A stretch of 42,338 bases of DNA from Fimbriiglobus sp. (GCA_025351325.1 JANXWE010000157.1:1-42338), one strand, 5' to 3'; counted from the first letter of the stretch, positions 7,664 to 17,083 are shown. Notes: generated by a model from the letters alone, not told the origin. Made by a program: numbers and translations.

Positions 7664-10573
7664 TCAGTCGGTCGCCAATCGCTGCAGCGGCTTGCGCAAC
7701 TTCGCCCAGACTTCCGGCAGCAATCCGTAGGCGAGTGCCAAATACTGGATCGGGTGCAAGGCCCGTTTGCGGCTCCCCTCTTGCATTTGCAAGCGGCAGG
7801 CGCTGCACTCGGTGCTGCCGAACAGCACCCGCGGGCGCTTCAATTCGTCGAGCATCGGCCGGCCGGCCACCAACGAATCGGCGTAGTTCGCGGCGCGCAG
7901 GCCATAGGTACCGGCCATGCCCGAGCAGCTTTTATCGATGGTGTAGACTTCCAAACCGGGGATCAAGCCGAGCAGTTTCGGCCCGGCCGGCTCCCCGCCG
8001 AGCGCCTTCACGTGGCACGGCACATGGTGGCCGATTTGCAAGTCGAGCCGCTGCGGAAAGTCGGTGCGCAAACTCCCCGCTTCGTGCAACTTCCACAAAA
8101 AATCTCCGAGTTCGTGGGTCTGCGCGGCCACCAACTTCGTATCCACGTCGTCGAAGAGATCGAGGTAATCCTGCGACAGCGTGAGCGCGGCCGTCGGCTC
8201 GGAACAGACGATCTGATAGCCGGCACGGGCCAAGTCCACCAGTAACCGGACGTTGCTGCCGGCGATCTCACGAGCGGTGTCGATGTCGCCCTGCGTCAGC
8301 GCCGCCACCCCGCAACCGTTCTGGCGCGGGGGAACGTAGACGTCGAAACCGTGGTGCTTCAGCACGGCGACGGTTGCTTCGCCGATCAGCGGATCGTTGT
8401 GGTTGGCAAAGGTATCGACGAAGTAAGCGATCTTCGGTCTGTCCGAATCGACGTGCGGGCGGCGGTTCCAACCGGCCGTCTTGGCCCGCCGCAAGAACGT
8501 CCGGTGCGTGAACTTCGGCAGCGTCCTTTTGCGGCTCAGTCCGAAGGCCCGTTCGATAATCCAACGCGCCGCCGAGTTCCCGAGGATGCGGTTCGTACTG
8601 AACGCGAAGTTCCCGGCCAGCGTCATTAGCCCTTCGATGCGGGCCAACGCCCAATCCCCACGGTCGAGACCGTGTTCGGCGTGATACGCCGCTTTCGCTT
8701 CCAACGCCAGTTTGGGGATATTCACCTGACTCGGGCATTCACTCCGGCACATTTTGCAGTTCACGCACTGCTCGGCGATTTCGCGGGCCTCGGCGCTCGA
8801 CAGCCCCTCGCCGTCGTCTTGCAGCAACCGGTACAAGTTGGCTTGGGCACGAGGGCTGGATGCTTCGCGCCGGGTGGCATGGAACGTCGGACACATCCGC
8901 GTCGGCGGTGTCTTCGTCCGGCAATCGCCGCAGCCGTTGCACCGGCCCGCTTCCACGTCCGGCGCCGTTGCCGTCCAGAGAAACAGCGGCTTGCGCGGAG
9001 TTCTAATAACCGGTTCGCGCAGGGGCCAGGCCGCGCGGCTCGGATCGGGGCCGACGATCTTGCCGGGGTTCAGCAAGTTCTTCGGATCGAAGATCCGCTT
9101 CAACTCCGCAAACGCGGGCACCAACTCGCCGTACTGCTTCACGACCCACGGTGTGCGGGCCAAGCCGACGCCGTGCCGCGTGCTGATGGTGCCGCCGAGA
9201 CTGATCGCCAGATTGAAGATTTGATCGGCGATGGCCCACATTTTCAGTCGATCCTCTGCGGAATCGAGATCGATCAACGGCCGGGCATGAACTTGCCCCG
9301 TGAGGGCGTGAATCAGAAACGAACCGGTGAGATCTTGCCGACGCAGCAATTCAGCGACCCCGGACACGTAGCGCAACAGGCTCTCGGCGGGTACGGCCGT
9401 GTCTTCGACGAACGCCAGCGGTCGGGCCTTCCCCGAGTTCGCATACACCCCGGATGTCGCCGCAGTCCCGAAACGAGCGACTTCGGCCAAGGCGTCCGGG
9501 GAGGTCGCCGGTTCGATCAGTTCTTCGACGGTGAAGATATCCCGCACCAGCCGAATCGCCGCGTTCAACTGACTACGTGCCGTCCGAACCGAATCGGCTT
9601 CGACACTCAGGATCGCAATGGCCGCTGTGTTCGCCGGGAGTGCAATTGTCGTGCGGGCCATGGCGCTGCGCGACAGCGATAATAGCCGTTGATCGAGCAC
9701 ATCACACGACACGACCCCCTCGGCGACGCGGAGCGACAATCCCGCGCGGAGGGCCTCGTTCAGCGTCTCGAAGGCCAACACCGTGGCCCCGCAACCGCGG
9801 GCGAGTGGGATCGTCTTCAGTTCGGCTTCGGTGGTGATCGCGAGCGTTCCCTCGGTGCCGATGAGCAACCGTTTGAGGTGCAATCCGGCCGCCGTGGAGA
9901 CATCGTGAAGAACGTAGCCGCAATGGTGGTAATTCGTATGCGGTCGCTGCGTCTGAATCAGTTCTTGATTCACCGAAAGCAGGGCCGACGTCTGCGATCG
10001 GATTTCCATCGTCCGGACGTCGTGGGACGTGATCCGGCTCGGGCCGAGTGACGCGGGGGTGCCGTCGTCCCAAACGACGTTCAACGATTGGACGACGTCG
10101 CGGAAGTAGCCGTGAACCGAAGCGTTGGCACCGCTGGCATTGGTGGCGATCAAACCGCCGATGGTGGCGGTCGCCGCACTCGCCGGATCGGGGCCGATGC
10201 GGCGACCGACTTTTGCGAGCGCCGCGTTTAACCGACTCAGAGTCACGCCGACTTCGACGCGCACCGTGTCGCCACGGATGGCCAATTCTTGGAAGTTCTG
10301 CGCGAGGTCGATCATGATCCCCGGCCCGAGCGATTCCCCGGCCAAGCCCGTCCCGGCCCCACGTGCCATCACCGGCAGATTGTTGGCATGGCAGTAGCGC
10401 ACCAACACGGCAAGGTCGTCGGCATCAGCGGGAATGGCCACCCCGTGCGGCATGATTTGGAAAGGGCTGGCGTCAGTGGAATAGAGCGTTCGCGTTGGAT
10501 CATCGAAGAGCAGTGCCCCGCGGAACTCGCCGCGCAGGTCGTCTCGGATTTGTTGGTCGGAGGTCACAGACAC
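7664..10573 (-). CDS. FAD-binding / (Fe-S)-binding fusion oxidoreductase (glycolate or D-lactate dehydrogenase type)
   Basis: About 969 residues if the GTG at 10573 is used. This start is uncertain: GTG 10567 is also possible, and a farther start would run under the neighbouring toxin gene. The N-terminal half is a GlcD-type FAD domain, with PVMARGAGTGLAGESLGPGI and IGPDPASAATATIGGLIATNASGA near the FAD site. The C-terminal half is GlpC/LutA-like, with two 4Fe-4S clusters (CNGCGDCRTKTPPTRMCP and CVNCKMCRSECP) and cysteine-rich CCG-type segments (QNGCGVAALTQGD, SCSGMAGTYG). Such fusions oxidise a 2-hydroxy acid and pass electrons to the respiratory chain on the inner face of the membrane. Substrate cannot be assigned. 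It converges with the ROK kinase and diverges from the toxin-antitoxin pair. Confidence 0.88.
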   Translation of the reverse strand: MSVTSDQQIRDDLRGEFRGALLFDDPTRTLYSTDASPFQIMPHGVAIPADADDLAVLVRYCHANNLPVMARGAGTGLAGESLGPGIMIDLAQNFQELAIRGDTVRVEVGVTLSRLNAALAKVGRRIGPDPASAATATIGGLIATNASGANASVHGYFRDVVQSLNVVWDDGTPASLGPSRITSHDVRTMEIRSQTSALLSVNQELIQTQRPHTNYHHCGYVLHDVSTAAGLHLKRLLIGTEGTLAITTEAELKTIPLARGCGATVLAFETLNEALRAGLSLRVAEGVVSCDVLDQRLLSLSRSAMARTTIALPANTAAIAILSVEADSVRTARSQLNAAIRLVRDIFTVEELIEPATSPDALAEVARFGTAATSGVYANSGKARPLAFVEDTAVPAESLLRYVSGVAELLRRQDLTGSFLIHALTGQVHARPLIDLDSAEDRLKMWAIADQIFNLAISLGGTISTRHGVGLARTPWVVKQYGELVPAFAELKRIFDPKNLLNPGKIVGPDPSRAAWPLREPVIRTPRKPLFLWTATAPDVEAGRCNGCGDCRTKTPPTRMCPTFHATRREASSPRAQANLYRLLQDDGEGLSSAEAREIAEQCVNCKMCRSECPSQVNIPKLALEAKAAYHAEHGLDRGDWALARIEGLMTLAGNFAFSTNRILGNSAARWIIERAFGLSRKRTLPKFTHRTFLRRAKTAGWNRRPHVDSDRPKIAYFVDTFANHNDPLIGEATVAVLKHHGFDVYVPPRQNGCGVAALTQGDIDTAREIAGSNVRLLVDLARAGYQIVCSEPTAALTLSQDYLDLFDDVDTKLVAAQTHELGDFLWKLHEAGSLRTDFPQRLDLQIGHHVPCHVKALGGEPAGPKLLGLIPGLEVYTIDKSCSGMAGTYGLRAANYADSLVAGRPMLDELKRPRVLFGSTECSACRLQMQEGSRKRALHPIQYLALAYGLLPEVWAKLRKPLQRLATD

Positions 10574-10584
10574 ATGATATGGTG

Positions 10585-10613
10585 CTGACGCGGTTTCCCC
10601 ACAGGAGTAGAAT
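10585..10613 (+). promoter_or_regulatory. candidate sigma70-type promoter of the toxin-antitoxin operon
   Basis: A -35-like CTGACG at 10585-10590 and a -10-like TAGAAT at 10608-10613 are separated by exactly 17 bases. Transcription would begin just upstream of the GAGGGA ribosome binding site of the toxin gene at 10635. The call rests on consensus alone, and planctomycete promoter consensus is poorly defined. Confidence 0.4.
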
Positions 10614-10634
10614 GAACCACCATGAGGGACTCCA

Positions 10635-10994
10635 ATGGACGCGGATGAACTCCTGTCCTTTTTGACTCTGGTCGAATTCGACCAAGAGTGGAATGATCTC
10701 GGGTTTGACGACCGCGATCTGGCACGGCTCCAGATCAGAATCATGGCGAACCCGGAAGCCGGCACGGTAATTCCTCAGACGACCGGCGTCAGGAAGATCC
10801 GCTTCGCCCGCAAGGGTGAAGGAAAATCTGGGGGTGTGCGGGTCTGTTACGCGCACTTTCCGATCGTAGGCATCGTCTTGTTGGCGACGGTTTATGCGAA
10901 GAACGAGAAGGCCAATGTAAACGCTGAGGCCCGGAAACGGATGCGCGAGATCGTGGCCCGATTTCAGCGGCGAATCAAGGGAGCACAGTCATGA
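10635..10994 (+). CDS. higB: RelE/HigB-family toxin
   Basis: 119 residues, with GAGGGA just upstream of ATG 10635. The core TTGVRKIRFARKGEGKSGGVRVCYAHF, then VGIVLLATVYAKNEKANV, is the pattern of HigB/RelE-type toxins ('G.RK.RF....GKSGG.RV.Y', then 'L..vyaKnek..ls'). These are ribosome-dependent mRNA endonucleases that slow translation when the antitoxin is lost. The toxin gene comes first and overlaps the antitoxin gene by 4 bases (ATGA), the usual HigBA order. It lies immediately beside, and points away from, the FAD/Fe-S oxidoreductase. The family assignment is strong; activity of this copy is not shown by the sequence. Confidence 0.85.
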   Translation: MDADELLSFLTLVEFDQEWNDLGFDDRDLARLQIRIMANPEAGTVIPQTTGVRKIRFARKGEGKSGGVRVCYAHFPIVGIVLLATVYAKNEKANVNAEARKRMREIVARFQRRIKGAQS

Positions 10995-11359
10995 CCAAAA
11001 CGAAACCAAAGCCTGAAGTCAGTACCGTTGCCGACCGAATTATCCAAGCTTTAGAGATGTTAGATGCGGCCTTCGCCAAGGGCGGCATGGAAGAGGTCGA
11101 GAAGCAGTTCCGCGTAACGCGGGTCAAGAAGCCACCGATCACACCCGAGGATGTGGTTCGCATTAGGAAGAAGCAACTTGGGGCGACCCAAGAACTATTC
11201 GCGTCGCTGCTGGGGGTACCCGTCGGCACCGTCCGCGCTTGGGAGAGGGGTACCGAAGTGCTGTCGGCGATGGCGGAAAAATTCCTCAACGAGATGCGCT
11301 ACAACGGCGACTACTGGAAGCAGCGGGTTCAAGCCGTGACCGCCAAGCGCGGCCGCTGA
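10991..11359 (+). CDS. higA: HigA-like XRE-family antitoxin
   Basis: 122 residues, starting at the ATG that overlaps the toxin stop by 4 bases, so translation is probably coupled. The C-terminal half holds a helix-turn-helix of the Cro/C1 type: VVRIRKKQLGATQELFASLLGVPVGTVRAWERG. The N-terminal ~45 residues (AFAKGGMEEVEKQF) probably bind and neutralise the toxin. HigA-type antitoxins also repress their own operon, normally together with the toxin. The ribosome binding site lies inside the toxin gene. Confidence 0.85.
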   Translation: MTKTKPKPEVSTVADRIIQALEMLDAAFAKGGMEEVEKQFRVTRVKKPPITPEDVVRIRKKQLGATQELFASLLGVPVGTVRAWERGTEVLSAMAEKFLNEMRYNGDYWKQRVQAVTAKRGR

Positions 11360-11406
11360 TGGAATATAAAAGAATTGCGATCTAACATGTCCGTCGGAGA
11401 CCCCTC

Positions 11407-12513
11407 ATGAAGGCCCTACTCACGTACTTGCTGCTCGTCGGCGTTGCCTGCGCGGACGAACCGCCAATCAAAGGAGTCGTCGAGCGTCTCCCGCTCAGCG
11501 GCGACAACCGCCCGGAAATCGACAAAGCGTGGTCGGGGACTCCCGAAGCCCAACGGCCGGGCATGACGTTCCTCTTGGCCAATATGCCCGAGAAAGACCT
11601 GCGGACGTTGAAGGCCGACTTCCTGCTGAAGAATCACGAGTTGGCTTACAAGGCCCGCAAAGATTTCGCTTGGGGCAAAGCCGTTCCCGACGACATCTTC
11701 TTCAACAACGTCTTGCCGTACTCCAACCTCGATGAAGCCCGTGATGCTTGGCGCCAAGAGCTGTTCGACCTCGCCGCCCCGATGGTGAAGGATTGCAAGA
11801 CGGCCACCGAAGCGGTGATGAAACTGAACGCCGAACTGTTCCCCAAGCTCAAAGTCGGCTACTCGACCCAGCGCAAGTTGCCGAACCAAAGTCCGAAGGA
11901 ATCGATCGACCAAGGCAAAGCGACATGCACGGGCTTGTCGATCCTGCTCAGCGATGCTTGTCGTTCGGTGGGCATCCCAACTCGCGTCGTCGGGATCCCC
12001 AATTGGAGCAACAAGCGTGGCAACCACACGTGGCTCGAAGTTTGGGACGGCGACTGGCACTTCACCGGCGCTTGCGAAGCCGATCCCAAGGGACTGGATC
12101 GCGGCTGGTTCATCGGCGATGCCGCGCAGGCCCAGAAGGACGTGCCGGAGCATTCCATTTACGCCGTCAGCTTCGCCAAAACCAGTACGCCGTTCCCGAT
12201 GGTCTGGGCGCCGAATCAGAAAGACGTGTCGGCCGTGAACATCACCGACCGCTACACGAAGGTGAAGCTCGACCCCAAATTGGTTCGGGTGATGATCCGC
12301 GTGACCGGGCCGGACGGCAAGCGTCTGAAGGAGATGGTCTCCATCGAAAAGTTGACCGGCCAATCGAAGGGCGAATCGGCCGACACTAACGATTTCCTCA
12401 CGTTCGATCTGCCGCCGGAGCGCGACTACAAACTGACCGTCGGCACGGCCGAACAGACGATCCGAACCAAAGCCGCCGGCGAGCAGCAGTTGATCGAAGT
12501 GAAACTCAAGTGA
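11407..12513 (+). CDS. secreted transglutaminase-like (papain-fold) protein
   Basis: 368 residues with a short signal peptide (MKALLTYLLLVGVACADEPP). The middle holds a transglutaminase-core pattern: the nucleophile Cys174 in QGKATCTGLSILLSDACRSVGIPTRVVG, then His207 in GNHTWLEVWDGDWHFTGA, with an acidic residue a few positions later. The Cys-to-His spacing and 'P.R.v.G' segment are typical of the bacterial transglutaminase-like superfamily, whose members are mostly cysteine proteases or amidases. After the core, a region of about 90 residues looks like a beta-sandwich or carboxypeptidase-regulatory type domain (VMIRVTGPDGKRL... and DYKLTVGTAEQTI). It probably acts outside the cytoplasmic membrane. 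It ends 3 bases before the convergent efflux operon. The substrate is unknown. Confidence 0.82.
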   Translation: MKALLTYLLLVGVACADEPPIKGVVERLPLSGDNRPEIDKAWSGTPEAQRPGMTFLLANMPEKDLRTLKADFLLKNHELAYKARKDFAWGKAVPDDIFFNNVLPYSNLDEARDAWRQELFDLAAPMVKDCKTATEAVMKLNAELFPKLKVGYSTQRKLPNQSPKESIDQGKATCTGLSILLSDACRSVGIPTRVVGIPNWSNKRGNHTWLEVWDGDWHFTGACEADPKGLDRGWFIGDAAQAQKDVPEHSIYAVSFAKTSTPFPMVWAPNQKDVSAVNITDRYTKVKLDPKLVRVMIRVTGPDGKRLKEMVSIEKLTGQSKGESADTNDFLTFDLPPERDYKLTVGTAEQTIRTKAAGEQQLIEVKLK

Positions 12514-12516
12514 CTG

Positions 12517-15500
12517 TCAACTGGACGCCGTCAAGATGTCGTTCCCCTGTCGGATCGCCGGCATTCCTTCGCCATTAGAGTCCACGACGGTATCGACGTC
12601 TTCTTCGAGAACCGGTGTGAGAATCACCACATCCGACTTCTTACGAAACAGTCGACCAAGACCATTCGTGATGTCATCCCAAATCGAATACGCCACCGGG
12701 GTGATGAGCAAGCTTAACAGCAGCGACAGCATCTGACCGCCGAGGATCACCTTGGCCATGCTGGCGCGGGCGCTGGCCCCCGGCCCCTCGCCGGTGGCGA
12801 TCGGAATCATCGCCGCCACGAGCATGATCGTGGTCATCAGGATCGGCCGGAGGCGGGCCTCGTTCGCCCCGAGAATTGCTTCGGTTCGCGGCAGCCCTTT
12901 CGCCCGCAGTACGTTCGTATAGTCGACTTGCAAAATGCCGTTCTTCTTGACGATGCCGAAGAGCATGAACAGGCCGATCATCGCGTAGATGTCGAGCGGC
13001 GTCTGCAAAAACCAGAGCGAGACCAACGCGAACGGCACCGTCAACGGCACGGCCATGAGGATCGTCAACGGGTGGACGAAACTCTCGAATTGGGCCGCGA
13101 GGATCATGTACATGAACAAGAATGCCAAGCCGAACGCGAGCGCGAAGTTCGAGTTCGAGTCGGCCATCAACTTCGCCTCGCCGAGTTGCTCGGTTCGGTA
13201 GTCGGTCGGCATCTCCAAGGAATCGACCTTCGCGTTGATGACGGGCAGCGACTTGCCGAGCACGACGCCGGGGGCGAGGTTGCAGGTCACCGTCACTTGG
13301 CGCTGGCGGTTGTACCGTTCGATGGTGGCCGGGCCGCGCTCCGCTTGCAGTTCGGCGACGTTTCGCAGTTCCACGAGTTGCCCGGTCGCACTCGGCACCG
13401 TCAACGAGGAAATCGCTTCACGACGGTTGCGGTTCTTCAAGTCGGCTCGCAACCAAATGTCGTACTGATCGGGGCCATCCTTGAACTTGCTGATCGGCTC
13501 ACCGCCGACGAGCACCCCGAGCGTCGAGGCGATGGCTTGCACGTTCACGTTCTGGTCGCCGGCCTTGCTCCGGTTGATGATCACTTGCAATTCCGGGGTT
13601 CGCACGGCGGCGTTCGTGTCCACATCGGTGTAGTCCGGGCTGGCCCGCATCCACTTCACGATCTCGGCGGCGTAGGCGTCGAGCTTGTCGCCGTCCGGTC
13701 CGCGGATGCTGAGTTCCACCTGGGCGTTCTTGAACGCGCTGCCGCCGAACAGTTTCACTTCCTGCACCACGATCCGGAGATCGGGGTACGGGGTCATCGC
13801 CGCGCGGGCGTCGGCCATCGCGTCCTTCTGCGAATACTTCCGGTCGCCCAAATCGACCATGCGGCAATAGATGGTGACACGAGTGACATCGCCTTGTCCT
13901 TTACCGATCCGACCGCTCGTTTCGCCGATGGTGGTGAAGACGTTCGTGATGCCGCGCACGGTGGCCAACTTCGTTTCGAGTTCCGCACAGATCGCGCTCG
14001 CCTCTTGAAGCGTGGTTCCCTCTGGCAGTGTCCCGGCCACTTCGAATTCGCTTTGATCGTCCTTCGGCACGAAGTCCGAACCGACCGCTTCAAAGAGTGT
14101 TGGTGTGGTCATGAGTACCAGCAAAGCGATGCCGACTACGACCACCCGGTGCCAACCGTGACGGCCGCCGAGCGACCACCCGAGTACGCCGAGGTACCGC
14201 CGGGTGACCCAGCCCCAGACGCCCCGCTGCGAGTGGCTCCGGCCCTCTTTCTTGCCCGCGTTCTTGGGGGCACGCAAGAAATGGGCACACAACATCGGTG
14301 TGAGGGTGAAACTGACCACCATCGACAGGATGATCGAGAACCCGACGACGAACCCGAAGCTGTTGAAGAACCGGCCGACCTGCCCGGACATGAACGCGAT
14401 CGGGGCGAACACCACCGCCAGCGAGAGCGTCGTCGCCAGCACCGCCAGCGCGATCTCTTTGGTGGCGACACTGGCCGCTTCCAACGGCGTACGTCCGTAA
14501 TCTTCCATGTGCCGGAAGACGTTTTCGAGCACCACCACCGCATCGTCGATGACGATGCCGACGGCGAGGATGAGGCCGAGCAGGGTCATGCTGTTCAGGC
14601 TGAAGCCCATGAGATCCATCAGGGCGAAAGTGCCGATGACACTCGTCGGTACGGCCAGTGCCGCGATGATGGTCGTGCGCCAGTCGCGGATGAACAGCAG
14701 CAGCACGGCCGAAACGAGGATCGACGCCAGCAGCAGGTGGAACTTCACCTCGTCGATCGAGCCTTTGATGAACTTCGATTGATCGCGGATGATCTCGACG
14801 CGGATGTCGGCAGGGAGCGTCGGTCGAATCAGCTCGAGCCGGGCCTTCACCGCCTCGGCGACCTTGACGGTGTTTCCGCCCGACTGCTTCTGGACGATCA
14901 AACTGACCGCGATGTCGCCGTCGAGCCGGCTGAGGCCGCGCGGCTCTTCGATCCCGTCTTCGACACCGTTGCCCGCACCCGCGCCGACTTCGCGCAGTTG
15001 GATCTGATGGCCGTTCCGCGTGGCGAGAATCAGGCTCTCGAAGTCGCGGACGTCCTTGACGCGGCCGACGGTGCGGAGGCCTTCTTCGCGCCGCCCTTGA
15101 TCGATCTTCCCGCCCGGCAGTTCGAGGTTCTGGTCGGCGAGCGCGCGGCGAACATCGAGCACCGACAGTTCGCGGGCACGGAGTTTGTCCGGATCGACGG
15201 TGACGTTGATGGCCCGTTGTTGACCACCGACCAGGATGACCGCCCCGACGCCGTAGACGTTGCCTTCGATGTCTTCCTTCACCAGCTTCTTGGCGATCTC
15301 GGTGATCTCACGCAGGCTGCGCTTCCCGGAAATGGCGATGGTGACGACCGGCGTGGCATCGAGATTGAATTTCTCGACCTTGGGGAAATCAGTACCGGCC
15401 GGCAGTTGCCCCTGAACGAGGGTCATCTTGTCGCGCAGCTCTTGGGCCGCGATGTCGCCGTTCTTTTCGAGCTTGAAGCCGACGACGATTTGCGACACGC

Positions 15501-15756
15501 CTTCCCGCGTGGTGCTGCGCAGTTCGTCGATCCCGGACACCGTGTTCACCGCCTCTTCGACCGGCTTGGTCACCGCCGATTCCATCTCGTCGACGCTCGC
15601 CCCTTTGAGGGTGGTCGTGACCACCACCACCGGCACATCGACGTTCGGAAACAGCTCGACGCCCAACCGCGAGTACGAGGCAATGCCCAACACCACCGGC
15701 GCGAGGATGAACATCAGCGTGAAGACCGGCCGACGAATGCAAATATCCCAAATCAT
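12517..15756 (-). CDS. RND-family efflux transporter, inner-membrane permease (AcrB/HAE1 type)
   Basis: 1079 residues from ATG 15756, chosen because the classic permease start MIWDICIRRPVFTLMF begins there. RND permeases take drugs or other amphiphiles from the membrane or periplasm and exchange them for protons. Visible hallmarks are FPNVDVPVVVVTTTLKGAS after TM1, the TM4 segment GIVIDDAVVVLENVFRH with the two proton-relay Asp residues, a second half repeating the fold (QSEFEVAGTLPEGT), and the late helices FGIVKKNGILQVDYTN and ARLRPILMTTIMLVAAMIPIA. Length and paired organisation match a complete transporter. It follows the adaptor gene in one leftward operon controlled by a TetR gene. An outer-membrane TolC partner is not in the window. 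Substrate class is not predictable, though HAE1 rather than heavy-metal type is favoured. Confidence 0.93.
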   Translation of the reverse strand: MIWDICIRRPVFTLMFILAPVVLGIASYSRLGVELFPNVDVPVVVVTTTLKGASVDEMESAVTKPVEEAVNTVSGIDELRSTTREGVSQIVVGFKLEKNGDIAAQELRDKMTLVQGQLPAGTDFPKVEKFNLDATPVVTIAISGKRSLREITEIAKKLVKEDIEGNVYGVGAVILVGGQQRAINVTVDPDKLRARELSVLDVRRALADQNLELPGGKIDQGRREEGLRTVGRVKDVRDFESLILATRNGHQIQLREVGAGAGNGVEDGIEEPRGLSRLDGDIAVSLIVQKQSGGNTVKVAEAVKARLELIRPTLPADIRVEIIRDQSKFIKGSIDEVKFHLLLASILVSAVLLLFIRDWRTTIIAALAVPTSVIGTFALMDLMGFSLNSMTLLGLILAVGIVIDDAVVVLENVFRHMEDYGRTPLEAASVATKEIALAVLATTLSLAVVFAPIAFMSGQVGRFFNSFGFVVGFSIILSMVVSFTLTPMLCAHFLRAPKNAGKKEGRSHSQRGVWGWVTRRYLGVLGWSLGGRHGWHRVVVVGIALLVLMTTPTLFEAVGSDFVPKDDQSEFEVAGTLPEGTTLQEASAICAELETKLATVRGITNVFTTIGETSGRIGKGQGDVTRVTIYCRMVDLGDRKYSQKDAMADARAAMTPYPDLRIVVQEVKLFGGSAFKNAQVELSIRGPDGDKLDAYAAEIVKWMRASPDYTDVDTNAAVRTPELQVIINRSKAGDQNVNVQAIASTLGVLVGGEPISKFKDGPDQYDIWLRADLKNRNRREAISSLTVPSATGQLVELRNVAELQAERGPATIERYNRQRQVTVTCNLAPGVVLGKSLPVINAKVDSLEMPTDYRTEQLGEAKLMADSNSNFALAFGLAFLFMYMILAAQFESFVHPLTILMAVPLTVPFALVSLWFLQTPLDIYAMIGLFMLFGIVKKNGILQVDYTNVLRAKGLPRTEAILGANEARLRPILMTTIMLVAAMIPIATGEGPGASARASMAKVILGGQMLSLLLSLLITPVAYSIWDDITNGLGRLFRKKSDVVILTPVLEEDVDTVVDSNGEGMPAIRQGNDILTASS

Positions 15757-15768
15757 TGATTCACTCCC

Positions 15769-15845
15769 GGCGAGCCGAACTCCGTCAGGAGTCGGGTGAG
15801 TCCTCAAATGCAATTCACCCGACCCCTCACGGGGTACGGCTCGCC
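15769..15845. repeat. 31-base-arm palindrome between adaptor and permease genes
   Basis: The arms are 15769-15799 and 15815-15845. They pair at 27 of 31 positions around a 15-base loop. The outer end is GGCGAGCCG / CGGCTCGCC and the inner end is GTCGGGTGA / TCACCCGAC. It fills nearly the whole gap between the adaptor stop codon and the permease start. It may be a repetitive REP-like element, an RNA hairpin that lowers permease expression relative to adaptor, or both. Confidence 0.8.
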
Positions 15846-17083
15846 TAACGCACTGCCACTTTGCTGCCATCGACCACTTGGCTGAATCCGCTGGTCAGTA
15901 CCGGTGCCCCGGGGGGGAACGTCCCCTTCACTTCGATCCAATCTTTTTCGCGGATGCCCACTTCCACCGGCACCGCCTGGGCGTGATCGCCCACGTGCAT
16001 AAAGACTTTGTTCACCCCGGCGAACGACACGAGTGCTTGGGGAGGGATGGTGACCAGTTTGAGTTCGTCGCCGAGAATCGATACTTGGGCGAAGCCGCCG
16101 GGCTTCAACTTGCCCGCCAAGTTGGGCACTTCGACCTCGACTTGGAACGTCCGGTTGAGCGGGTCGATGGTCGGGTTGACCCGGGCCACGCGGGCGGCGA
16201 ACGGTTTATCGCCGTACGCATCCACGCGGACTTCCACCGGTTGACCGACCCGCACCTCGGCGGCGTGGCGCTCCGGCACCGTGACCCGGAGTTTCAACAG
16301 GTACGGCATGACCAAGCGAAACACGTTGGTGATCGGCAGGCTCTGCACCCGTTCCCCGGTCGACACCATCCGCTGGGCCACGGAGTAACGCAGCGGCGGG
16401 GCACTCGGCCCCAGCAGCGCCGCCCAAGCCACCCAGCCGGCCGGTTCGGGCACCCGCAATTCGGCATCGCCCAGCCGCTGTTCGGCGATGGCCAACGCCA
16501 CCTGACGCTGCTTGGCCCGCGCGTACGCGGCGTTCGCCCCGCTGATCGCATCGCGGTTGCGGGCCTTGGCGACGTCGTAGTCGAGCTTCATCTGCAAGTA
16601 TTCGAAGTCCGAAATGGCCTTCGACGCTTGCAACTTCGGGAACGGCTCGAAGGTCTTTTCGGCCTTCACGAAATTGATCTTGGCGATGATCACGGCGTCG
16701 TTGGCGTTCACGTCGAAATGGTCGAACGTTTCCTTGGTGAGGTTGAGCGCCCGCATCTCGGTGTCGAGTGCGGCTTGCGCTTCGGCGACCCCGAGTTTGA
16801 GATCGACGGTGTCGACCTCCAAGAGCACCGCACCCGGCAACGCCATGTCCCCGACATCGTAATAAATGGCCCGAATGCGACCGTCGACTTTGAGCGCCAA
16901 GGGAACGTCTTCTGTGCCGTTCAATGTGCCCGTGCCCAACACGCGCTGTTGGTACGAACGGACTTCGATCGGTGCCACCGTAATCGGGATCGGTGGCACC
17001 TCTTTGGTGGCCGTGCTCACGGCCGACTTCGGCGAGCAGCCGGTCAGCAGGATCAACGGGAGTAGCATCAACCAGCGTCGCAT
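15845..17083 (-). CDS. RND efflux periplasmic adaptor lipoprotein (HlyD/AcrA type)
   Basis: 412 residues from ATG 17083, chosen for the GAGGGATTCC ribosome binding site just upstream and the lipoprotein signal that follows (MRRWLMLLPLILLTGCSPK, lipobox LTGC). The mature protein would be lipid-anchored and would link the permease to an outer-membrane channel. Adaptor features are the first lipoyl half-motif VDGRIRAIYYDVGDMALPGAVLLEVD, a long helical hairpin (about residues 100-205), a beta-barrel segment (LKLRVTVPERHAAEVRVGQPVEVRVDA) and the membrane-proximal part (LVTIPPQALVSFAGVNKVFMHV). Between hairpin and barrel a hydrophobic stretch (GWVAWAALLGPSAPPLRY) interrupts the usual second lipoyl half. 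It is co-oriented with tetR (19-base gap) and the permease. Confidence 0.9.
   Translation of the reverse strand: MRRWLMLLPLILLTGCSPKSAVSTATKEVPPIPITVAPIEVRSYQQRVLGTGTLNGTEDVPLALKVDGRIRAIYYDVGDMALPGAVLLEVDTVDLKLGVAEAQAALDTEMRALNLTKETFDHFDVNANDAVIIAKINFVKAEKTFEPFPKLQASKAISDFEYLQMKLDYDVAKARNRDAISGANAAYARAKQRQVALAIAEQRLGDAELRVPEPAGWVAWAALLGPSAPPLRYSVAQRMVSTGERVQSLPITNVFRLVMPYLLKLRVTVPERHAAEVRVGQPVEVRVDAYGDKPFAARVARVNPTIDPLNRTFQVEVEVPNLAGKLKPGGFAQVSILGDELKLVTIPPQALVSFAGVNKVFMHVGDHAQAVPVEVGIREKDWIEVKGTFPPGAPVLTSGFSQVVDGSKVAVR

Noticed and set aside
12928-15759. 943-codon rightward open frame opposite the RND permease
   Set aside because: Antisense shadow created by GC-rich third positions; composition is Arg/Asp/His-rich with no domain pattern, while the leftward frame is a complete RND permease.
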